Part shown: positions 35,401-47,400 of the stretch, piece after piece
Position numbering within the stretch: position 1 is the first letter of the stretch
Layout: each line of letters starts with the position of its first letter
Source: Corbicula japonica
Lineage: Eukaryota > Mollusca > Bivalvia > Venerida > Cyrenidae
DNA length: 64,000 nt
Direction of reading: 5' to 3'
Assembly (NCBI GenBank): GCA_038501625.1
Contig: JAZAYU010000001.1
Location: 8,917,374-8,981,373 of the forward strand
Translations under genes and position numbers: made by a program
The notes under the pieces: model-generated
Told to the model about the DNA's origin: nothing
What the model saw: the letters and a program-made list of their open reading frames with translations, nothing else
Databases searched by the model: none

Positions 35401-38400
35401 GACACTGATTGGCTGCTTCTGGATTCCATTAATTGGATGACCGACAATTGTCTCTGTCACTTCTGTTTTCTCCGATGGGATATTAGGGAACTGGGTTCCT
35501 GGTGCCATGGGAATAATTGTGATGTATTCGGAATTTTTTGGTAAAATTGTCCTTTGGACCAAGGTTCCTGTCATACCGACACGACCTCTTGACAGTTGTT
35601 GTCGTACTTTCCTTGGACGCATTAGCTGCTTCTGATGCTAAAAGTGAAAGAGAAGTCCATTAAGAATAGTTTCTTTTTAAAATAACTGTCTACACAACTC
35701 AGGGGTTTCACTAGCTGCTGAATCTTAAGGGTCATTTTGTTCACTTTTTAGTCCTTTCCGGCAATGAAAGCCAAAATACACTAAATTTAAGGAAAAAGTG
35801 ACCTTTCATCTAAAATAATGGGGGTCAAAATTAGGGTTTTTGAAAATTTAAAGAGAAAAAGGGTCATTTTCCTTGTCAAATGGAACCCCTGTCAGTGCTA
35901 TCATTTGGATGCCGGCTGAGGAAATGCCTCTCTAATACTTCCCAGAATTACAACAACAGCTACAAATTTCAATGGAATGAGCCCTAACTCCAAGTTATTC
36001 TAGGTAATTCCCCTGTTACTCTAAAAGATAATCAATGCCTGTCCAAGCTTATATATAAATGCCTTTAAGTTGAAATTCTATGACTTAATGAACTGGTATG
36101 TAACTGGAATAGCAAACAAACATACAGATGCAATACCCTTTACATCATGGGATATGGATGTTGTCCATAGGAAAACAGTGTAGATCCAAACCAGCCAGTA
36201 CATCTGTACCATCTGGTCAGGATCAACTTTGTTTGCTGTCTGATTCAACAGATTATTTCTGAACAATAAACAAACAGTGAAGATCCTGATTTAACAGCAC
36301 ACTCATCAAAATCTATTTTTTCCCACTTACTCAAAATCGGCAACAGACAATCACCCTGAAATCCAGATTATTAGTGACGTCATTAATGATTATAGCATAA
36401 CCCTTAACTCCATAGATATATCAGTCTTGCGAGGACGAGCAGGTTCTCATAATGGTCTGCACTTTTTGCTTTTTGATTTATTAGGTTATTTCTGACCATA
36501 ATTCAAACAGTGCAGATCCTGATCAGATTGCATGGATGTTCAAGCTGATCTGGATCTACACTGGTTGCATATGCCATAAAATGTGTGTATGGAGTAAAAG
36601 ATTCGAATAAGATTATAATAAAGCTTAAGGTGGCACACTTACAGTATTATTGGCAGGATTGTATCTGGCCAGCATTTCTTTACTTGGCTGTATCGGCACA
36701 GGTTTGGGTGCCGACAGTGCTGGTAACACTGGGATCCGGAACACGCCATTCTGATTAGATGTTGCCACACCGGTACTAACTGAGACCTATGAATAATGAA
36801 AACAAGTGTCATAAATTGCACCATTTACATGAACAGCCCAGAATAACTAAAATATTAGGGTGACCGTTCAGCAACCACCTGCCTTTAACAGCCAGTTTGA
36901 ATATGTTCTAATTTTACCTGTAATAACAATCACCTGTGTTAAGCAGCCACTAACTGCACTCCCTTAGGAGGCTTCTTAATATCATTTTTGTTCTCATTTT
37001 CACCTATCTTTAAGTTTAACAGCCACCTGTGTAAAGAAGCCACTTTTCATCACTTCCTTGGGTGGCTGCTTATGACAGGTTTGACTGTATATCCTTTTCA
37101 AAATAAAAAAGCTACATTTAACATTAATGATCTTGGACTCATAATGATGCTATACTTTTGCAAATCGTTTCTTATTTTGAACCCACATCAAAGTTTGTTC
37201 TAGTGTTTCTGATTGAAGCAAATGATGATTTTGTTATTCTAAAATACAATTATTTCAGAATGACACTTTATTACACAGAAACTACCTTCTCCTCAGCTAT
37301 ATGTTTCAACGTAATAAATCTTACTGGATTATATCTCAAAGCTTGTGTTTGTGTTGAAGCATCTTTCCCTTTACAAGGTTTAGCCACGCCCACTGGACTC
37401 TTGTCTTTTCCTCGCCCCTGAGACTTCCGGGCATTTGGGGTCTGACCACACAGCTGGCAGGCTGAGTTGGCACCAGGTGTCTAAAATGATTACAACAATT
37501 TGTGTTCTGTGTTCTCTTCTGTGAAAAAAGGAAGTGAAGCAATAGAAACACTTCAATATTAGAAGTTTGTCTGTTTACTAACTGCTTGCATGCATTATTG
37601 CTAATTTCTGTCAAAATCTGTTGAGCTGTGAAGAGTATATTCACATTTAACCAAGTTAATAATATTTTCTGTGTTTGAACCAAAGTATATAGTTAACTTC
37701 TGCTGCCTTGGTAGGCATTCCTACAGAGGCACAAATACTTTTATTTCAGTCAAATGTATCAAATTTGTACTGTAACTTATAGAGAAGAGCAGACTGGTAC
37801 CCAGTAAAGGACTCTTGAACATATGTGTATTGTCATTTGGTATTAAACTGTCAAGAATACTAGACTGTTCCTATATAGTCAGTTTATCTAGAACTGTTGC
37901 AGTCTTGCTTTGCAATGTACATAAATGTGTATGTAGTATTCTCCATAAAAAATAGTATTTATTTCACAAGAAGCATGTCTGATACAAAAATTTCAAAATA
38001 GCCATTACACATACCTTTGTAAAGTCTGTGAATTCAACCATGGCAATATGGGATAATCTCCTTAACATGTTGTTCAGATTATTTAGAAGTTTTTCTTGAA
38101 TAATATCTGCCTCTTTTCTTGTGCTCACCCACTCGTATTCAAATTTCAATTCCCCGTCTTCCCCAAACATAAGATACAATTCTGCTAAAGTCAAATTATC
38201 ACCGTCGTTAAAATTAAAGCCATGTTCCAGCATGTGTTCAAATGCTTTCTTAAAATCCTTTTGACTAGAATTAGAATTTTGTGTATTTTTCTCTCCCACT
38301 TTGCTAACACTATCTAACTTAGATCTAGCTGCATCAACTTCCGGTTTGGATTCTGTTTCAGTTATGGTAATTTCATATTCTGTTTCCGTATTTTGTCCGA

Positions 38401-41400
38401 TGGAGTCTGGAAACATGGCGTCCTCACCATCAACAATAGCACTTATTTCAGAAGTAGTATTTGACCTTGAACTTTGTACACACGATGCCACTTCATCAGA
38501 TCTGTATTTAGGTGATTCACTTTGCATCATAACACACTTTGTATCACCGGAATCACCAGGAAACTTCATACTTTTACTCAAGTCACACTCTGGACCAAAC
38601 AGGCTTCTAGGAGCTAAACCTTCTCCATCAAATTTTTCACTACTAGTTGCCTTATTTTCTGAATCCACAACCTGTTCTCTATTGCACAAACATGAACATG
38701 TCACATAATCTTTCTGGGCAGCGGATTTACTGAGATCATTTTGTGATCCACAACCTTTTCCTTCTTTTACAGCGCATGCTGAACATGCATCCGTACAAGC
38801 ACAACATTCCTCATTTATCACAGATTTGCTTAAGTCAACTCCAGTTTCTACACCAACAGAAACACTAGTCACAGACTTGGCAGGCACATTTAATTCTTTG
38901 TTGTCCTTTTTTCTTTTACTGGTGGTGGGACCTGAAATGTGAGATTCATCAAAATAAGTAATGAAATTGTCCATTGTATTGTTTGCTTGTGTGGACATAC
39001 TTTGTTTTGTAAAATTTCACAATTATTTTAATTTGTTACATTTGTCAGAAAACATTTCTCCCACTTTGTAGTATGGTACAAATAATATGGTACAAAACAG
39101 TTACATTAATTTACAAAACAATGGTAATTTTTACACATTAAAAAGAGAAAGGAAAAAAACTATCCCCAGGACCAAGAAAAAAGAATTATGTCAGTTACAG
39201 TTTAAAAATAAATAAAATGAAAGTTAACGAGAGTGCCAAACTGACACAAAATACGCCTGTCAAAATGCTGATCATCAAAGTTGCGTAACGATCCGATGAA
39301 AATTATTCGACATGGAGAGCAGATACCGCTAATTCAGTTTTTGGACAATTCAAGGGCCATAATTCAGGAGTGCCTTGGGGATTTGGCTGGTTATAGAACT
39401 TGGTCGAGACATTATGCCCACCAACATATTCACCAAGTTTGATAAAGACCTGATGAAAACTCTTTGACTTAGAGAGCGGAAACCCTGTGGACGCCGCCCG
39501 CCCGCCCCCCAGCCGCAGGTGTTCCCATAATACGTCCCGATTTTCAAACGGGTGTATAAAAAAATGACACCCTAACCAAAGAACAAAACTGAACTAGATG
39601 GTGTTCAATTTAACACTTTATCACAAGCAATATCAACAATATCTACTCTTGAAATTCTACTGGAAAACTGGCAGATAATTTCTGGGAAATAAATACAGCT
39701 CATACTCAAAGAAGACTACCAAATAAACTACAATCTATTACTTACTGAAAGTGTTTTCTTTGCAATGTTTGTTCAAGGAGAACTGCAGCACTGGTTCATC
39801 GACAGGCTCCATGTTTAGGTTACGTAAGGTACTATCTCTGTGGGGATATACCCGAAACTCCTGACTGGCAATCTCAGTGTCACTGAAATGTTCCCGCTGA
39901 TTGTCCGTTAAGGCAAAAAATTAACAGGTTTCATTAAACAATACAATTTTATAAATAAACAATCTTTTTTATCAAAACTAGTGGTATTACATTTTTAACA
40001 GTGTTAGCTGCTTATGTACTGCAGACAACAAATTGTTAGTCCAAGATTATTCTAACCCAATTTCAGCCACAATCAAATGTTTTATCCACTCTGCATACTT
40101 GCCAAGCAGTAGTGCTAACATTGAAACCCAACACAACAAGAAACAGGTTTTGAGATCAGTCTCAAATCTCAACGATCTGATTGGCTGAAATGGCGACTGG
40201 TCGCCATTTCAGCCAATCGGATCCTTGAGATTTGACACTGATGTTTTATCCACTCTGCATACTTGCCAAGCAGTAGTGCTAACATTGAAACCTAACAAGA
40301 CAAGAAACAGGTTTTGATATCAGTCTCAAATCTCAAGGATCTGATTGTCTGAAATGGTGACTGGTCGCCATTTCAGCCAATCAGATGCTTGAGATTTGAG
40401 ACTGATCTCCAGATTTAGTTTTATGATCTTGGGCACAGGTTATCGTTTCTATCGAAAATGCTTATCTTGAGAAGGATACAAGTTTCAATCTATGCCCTTT
40501 CCACTTTTGTTCCAGGTGTTTAACCAGTGACTGTAAATGTCTATCCGGCTGAACAGTAACTCGCACACGGGGATTATGGGACAAGTCTTGAACATGTTGC
40601 CAGGCAATGTTGGTCTTGGGTCTGAACTCAACACGGATTTTATCTGGTACTTTTGGACCAGAATCCCTCTTTGGCTCTGAAGAAGATATAACATTCCAAT
40701 AAATATCAATTATATCTAACATTAAGAACATACGAGGGCTGTTCGGAAAGTTCATATACTACTTTATTTTTTACACTCAAGCAATACATACATAAAACAA
40801 ATTTGGCCAGCAAATACATAAATATCTAACAAACAAATTTACAAAAAAACTGTCAGGCTGTGATGAACATTAACATAGTAACAGTCCTTACATCCAACAT
40901 ATATATACATAATCACGGAGCACCTTAAAACGTCATCAACGTCAAATGAATGTCACGTAATCACTCCTTCTAAAAAAATATGGCCCACACGATTTTACTC
41001 ATTTCTGATGCCGGCTGACCCATTGCTGGTATACCCCTTTGTACCATTCTCAATCAAAACCAGATATCGCTGATCTAACACCGACGCAAAGTTCTTCCAA
41101 ATCTGCAAATCTTTTCCCGCGCAATTCCAACTGTTCTAACACGTTCTACGTAATTTTACTGCTACTTTTGGTAGTCCGCTTTATTTCTTATCTAACACAT
41201 TTTCATCTCCGCTTCTAAATCTGCTGTGCCACTTAAACACAAGATGCATTGAACATTTACCGGTCGTATCTGCTTTTGAAATAAACTTCCACGTCTCAGT
41301 TGGTGTCACCAAATGTCATGCAATGATATCAAATAACTTCACGTAAGTAACAACGTGTTAGGCATAAAACTTTAATTTTTATTAACTTTTATTTTGAGCA

Positions 41401-44400
41401 GCTACTGTCATGGAATCAAAGTGCTCCGTAAACCGTTGGTCATGTTACCATGGCGATGGGCATTTTGCGAATATTATTGTTATCATGTTTATAAATTTAG
41501 AAATATGTAGCCAATACATACTTAAGCAAAATACCAAAACATCTTATTGATATGACTGCTTATAATTATTCTGTAGCCTTGTCTACGAACTTTCCGGACA
41601 GCCCTCGTATAAATGGTATACAGAAATAAGTCCACTAAAATCAAACGATTTGGAAGAAAATGAAATTTGATACGAAAATTAACTTTTCATTCACAACCAT
41701 TTCAATACCCATTAAGAGTTTGGAATTACAATTTCTGAATTTAATGTTTTTCTTTATAAAGAGAATTTTGTAAAGAGAATTTTGTAACTTGAACAGTAGT
41801 TTCATTAATCATTGGAAGAAGAAGGTGATTTAATAAGAATAGAAAATATTAGAAAATGCAATAAATATTAGATTGTTCAGTAAACTTAGTAGTTTGTAAG
41901 ATGTAATGAGATTGCATGCCAACTTAAAACTGAAGTGTGACATCAAGGAACAAGAGTGCCAAAATGCCACAAAATACGCCCGTCAAAAAGTTTGGCTAAT
42001 TTGCCACATTTTTGGTATAAATAAAGGGCCATAACTCTTAAGTGCCTGAAGCAACTTGGCTGGTTATCAAACTTGGCAGAGATATTATGCCCACCAACAT
42101 ATTCACCAAGTTTGATAAAGACCGGATGAAAACTCTTTGACTTAGAGAGCGGAAACAGTAATTTTGGACAATTCAAGAGCCATAATTCAGGAGTGCCCAG
42201 GGGGGATTTGGCTGGTTATAGAACTTGGTCGAGATATTATGCCCACCAACATATTCACCAAGTTTGATAAAGACCGGATGAAAACTCTTTGACTAAGAGA
42301 GCGTAAACCCTTATTTTGGACAATTCAAGGGCCATAATTCAGGAGTGCATGGGGGGATTTGGCTGGTTATAGAACTTGGTCGAGATATTATGCCCACCAA
42401 CATATTCACCAAGTTTGATAAATACCGGATGAAAACTCTTTGACTTAGAGAGCGGAAACCCTGTGGACGCCGCCCGCCCGCTCGCCAACCCGCCCGCCCG
42501 CCGCAGGTGTTCCCATAATACGTCCCGTTTGTCAAACAGGCGTAAAAAAAAAATGAGAAGAATAGATTAACACAATCCTTATAATAGTCAGGCTAACAAC
42601 AGCTATTCTCACAGGCAAGAAATCAAGTAAAACTAGTAGTGTTTATTCCAAATAAAATCAGAAGCCTTGTTCCGAATTGCCAACATCATAAATACCGGTA
42701 TCATATTAAGTCCTTTAGTGCGATCTTACCTTCATAGCAGTTGAGTTTCTTTAGGGCATTACAGATGGGAGTCTTCACTCTAAAACATTCAACAAGATTA
42801 ACAATAAATTATAAATGATACAAAACTCAAAGATTAAAAATTATAAATACAAAACTAAAACAATCCAAATTAATGTAAAATCATTATTATTCTTGGGGTA
42901 CTATTTTTTGTGGATTTCGTGGTTAATTTAAAACCACCACAAAAATAATCGAAAAAATAAGCATAGTTGAGAAAATTGAGATCCACAAAATTAAGAACCC
43001 ACGAAAATGGTGCCTAGCTTCATTCAAAAAAGGTCCCTGTTTTTTTAGCCTAGTATAAAGCATAAATACATGCACTATCCCTTCTTCCAGGGAGTGTGGA
43101 GAGAAACTAAGTATTTTAAAAAGATTACAGTGGGAAGATTGGAACTGGCAAGTTTCAACAGTGCTGGAAAAAGTAATTGTACACCCTTGATGACGAGCCA
43201 GGCTTTGTGACAAATCTGAACTGCTGAGTCATCCGTGCTGTGACATATCTGATTTATTATGAATGATGGAAAAATACTTCACCATTATGCTAAACTGCCA
43301 CACAATATACCCATCAGAAAGCAGGCATTGTTAATTTTGTCAAACTTTAAAATGGCTTAAAGTTTTGGCAATTAAATCGCAATTGTAGCCATGTAGTTAG
43401 TCAATATGCAGCAAAGCTAGTTAGGCACTGATAATGTTTCTGTCTGACAGACAGACTATAAACTGTTAACTGAATTTTAATTTTCTTATTGATGATGTTT
43501 AAAGTATAATATCTTGCCAGTTACCTACCTTATTCTTTTCCCTTTTACTTTTATTGTTGCAACCCTGTAAACAAAAACACACTAAAGAACCACTGTTTAT
43601 GATATATATATAAAACATCAGTCAACAACTACTAGTAACATACTTTAGAATCTACTGTTTTAACAGCCTGCACATATCTGTGCAATCGGATCAGTATCTC
43701 ATGGAATGTTCCAAACACTCGTCTAGTTATTTTAAAACAAGACTATACCAATTCTGCACAAAAAACGGGGCAATTTTCCATCCTGGTCTGCTCAAGAAAG
43801 GTCCAAGATCATAAAACTGAGATTGGAGACCAGTCTCAAAGAACTTGCTTTTGACTTGCCCATTTGAAGACTGGTCTCAATTTCAAGGAATCAGTTGCCA
43901 GAGATTTAGGCATCATTTTGCAACAAAGACATGAATGAACACTGACTTTTTAAACCCAAAAAGGGTAGTTTTCTTAACTTAAAGACTAACATAACAAGAA
44001 ATTAAACACAAAATTTATATTGAAAATCAACTGTTTGATGACGAGCAAATGAACTATGATTACCAAACAGGCCATTCTTAAAAAATTGCTAAAGGTTGGA
44101 GATGGGTAGGAAGGTAGGATGTTTTGTTTTCTGATGTTTTTTTTTATATAACAATTATCTTCGTGCCTTTCTTACAGCTACTGTATATTTCTGACGGTAG
44201 AACCAAGTCTTCAAAATATTTAAACATCAAACCAGGAGAAAGATATACAGAATATATGTTTGGCAATTTCATTAAGGTTACTGATGTATTCTCTTGTCCA
44301 TCTTCATCACATTTACAATCATTCAGAGAGTAACATCATTGCTATCAATGGATGGCCACCATTTTGATGACGATTCAGCAGAACATAAAATTCAGAAAAA

Positions 44401-47400
44401 ATCATTTGAAGAGAAACATTATTCTTTTCAAATGAAAGAAAAATATATACAGAATAGAAAAAAATTGATGGATGATCCTAAACATTCTGGACCCCATATT
44501 CACTGGTTTGGTCAGGCAAATGCAAACAGTTTTTATAAGGATGGTCCCAGCTGTAAAGAGAGCTTACCCTTGGTGGACTAGATCGTTTAACTTCTGCCAG
44601 TTCTTGTCATTTGGATTCACACCTAAAAATAATCAAGCATCTAAATATTTAACAATAATGTGAAGAATGTTGTTACTTTCTGAAAAATATATTTATTATT
44701 TAATGTTTGATTAAGTACTACTAACAAAATGGCAAAGCCTCAGCTTGGGTGAATCTAGATATGTTTAAGTGCTCCCTTTAGAGGCAGCAATATATAATTT
44801 TCATTTTGGCCAGAAATTTGGATATGAGATTCACGTTTCTTGGAAATCTTGCATCTGACCCTGGATAAAGAAGGTTAAGTTTTTGAAAAGACTTGGCTGA
44901 GAAGTGATCAGTGTTTATCCAACAACGCAAGGATTTTAGCAGGTTGAAAATAACTGATTTTCTATTTCCACACTCCTTTTCAGCAGAACTAGTTATGTTC
45001 TTATTTCTTACAGGTTTATGCATGTTGAAACTCTGTCCAATAAATCAAAGTCTAAACAAGTTAACCCTAGAAAATGGGTATTAATCCAATCAAAGTCAAT
45101 ATCGTTTCCAAATATGAAATAACTAAATAAAACTTTGATTGCCTTTGTGTAGAAATACATTCCTAATATTCATGTCACATTTAACATCAATTTTAACCCT
45201 ATACTCCATATATGTATTAATGTTATTGCATGTACAAACTGTGCAGATCCAGATCATCTGTGCCATCTGATCAGGATCTGCACTGTTTGCTTTTTGGTCA
45301 TAACAATTATAATAAATCAAAAGACAAACAGTCAGTGCTGTCTGATCAGGATCTACTCTGTTCACCCATGCCATAAAATTCTATATATCATTTATGGAGG
45401 AAAGGGTCTAATATACACAAACTTACCACCTCTTAACTTCTTTCTCAGCACACTGTAACTGATCAGTCCATATAATTCCTGGATATCCTTCTTTAAATCT
45501 GCAAAATATATATAATAAATACTAGGCAATAGTCAAAGAAATGCAAACAAAAACAAAGTACACTGACTCAAGTTTTAAAATTGCAACAGTTGCAAAATAG
45601 AAAACATACATGAATCTGGGAAATCAATCTGACTTTTCTCACATGGCAGAACAGTGTATATCAAGATCAACCTACAAATCTGTGCTATCAGATCTGGAAC
45701 TACACAGTTCATTTTTAGATTCTTAAGGTTATTTTTTACCATGAAAACAGCTTTAGCGGGTCTTCACTATTTATAGTAACACCACTTTTTTTTAACTGGA
45801 TCTCATAAAATCTGAAAGCTTGTAGCATTATGCATCTCTCTGTGTGTTTACAAGCTATTGGAGGTGACATAAAAAGTATAACTTATTTCACTTTTCATTA
45901 AACTTCATATAACTTAATAATATAATCAACAGATTCATGAAAACTGATATTTACTACCTGCTAGGCAGATAATAATATAATGTTGGACATTTCACCTAGT
46001 CAACTGAGACATCAGAGATTTAAGGTCTTTGTCTATGGAAGTAATGTTGCTAAGACCGGGTCCCTGTTGCCATTCATTGTAACTCATTGAACAGTGTTTT
46101 AAAACAGCCTAACAATTGGCAATTCAGGTGTTGTTCTTCCAAATTACAGATAAACTTTTATTTTTTATCTCAAAGCACACAGTCAATATCTTAGTCTGTT
46201 TTACTAACCTTCTACTGGCTGTATAAGCTTGGATATTTTGTGCCAGGTTCTGTAGTAGAAGTGTCGGACTTGCTCCTTGTTTTTTACAGTGATGGGCATC
46301 ACAGCTCCCTTCTTCTTGCATTTGTTCACTATCAGGTTGTGTATGCTCTCAAAATCTTTTCCAAACTAAAAGTTGACAACTGTTATGTTTAATGTTATCA
46401 AGAATTCAGTGAAACCATGGATGCTCTCAGAAGTCAAGCAGATACAAGGAAACGGTGCGAAAAACACTACATGTAATCTCAAAGGGGCAAAAGTCCTTGA
46501 AAAATAACAGGGCTGATAACATGCAAATCTCTTGCTAGTGAAGCCTACGATGGAGTGTCAGAATTTTCAACAGGAATGCTGTTAAGAAAACAGCTCAGAG
46601 TTGAATGGTTCTATATCATACTATATTGAATTAAAGGGGAATAACTCTTTTAAAAAGCATGGAATCAGAAAATGCTTGACGATATGTCAGAAAAACTTCC
46701 CATAAAGTTGAAAGATTGTTTAACGATGCATAGCACTTATGGTCACTGCAAATTTTCACAGGTGTATCATCATTTAACAAGTGAATTCATATCATTTAGA
46801 ACATTTTGTGTACACTGCGTCACAAAGCAGCATAAATCTTTCAACAAATAAGATCTTAACAAATACAAGCTCTTAGCTGAATTTTTTAAAATGCATAAAA
46901 TAAACTTAAATGCTGTATTTGAATATTTCCTACCTCACACAGCCCTTCAAAGAAGCTATCTTTGTCTTCTACACTCCACAGTTCCCACTGACGCTTGCCT
47001 TTCGTCTCTGGTGTGTTTGAAACTGAGGGAGTTGTGGCAGTTTTCTTTCCTGAAAGAAGATCATGAACCAGTTAAATTAGGTGATCAAGGGAGTTAATCC
47101 AAATTAGACAAATATTTGGAAGGACTCTGGTAAATTTACCAGTTTTTGTATTAATAATTTAATCGAGATAACTAAAATTAGTCCTGAATTTTCATTAAAT
47201 GTATCTGTTGTTTGTTAATCTATGATACAACATTAAACTTAACACATCCCAGATATACCGCGTATTATCTATACTGTTTAACAATTGTCCTTTATTATTA
47301 CACAATCATGTAATAACTACAAAGTTTACAATAAGAAATATATGTTAAGTTACATCTTCCATACATTAATACTGCCGCATGTGAAATAAAATTACCAGCA

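Noticed and set aside
38301..38708. 135-codon plus-strand ORF
   Set aside because: It is the antisense shadow of CRAMP1 exon 11, whose frame is fixed by splice phases and conserved motifs.
41951..42541. Terminal hairpin before the CTCTTG end of element C
   Set aside because: On inspection TGCCA...TGCCA near that end is a direct, not inverted, repeat; the only palindrome of this element is at its other end.
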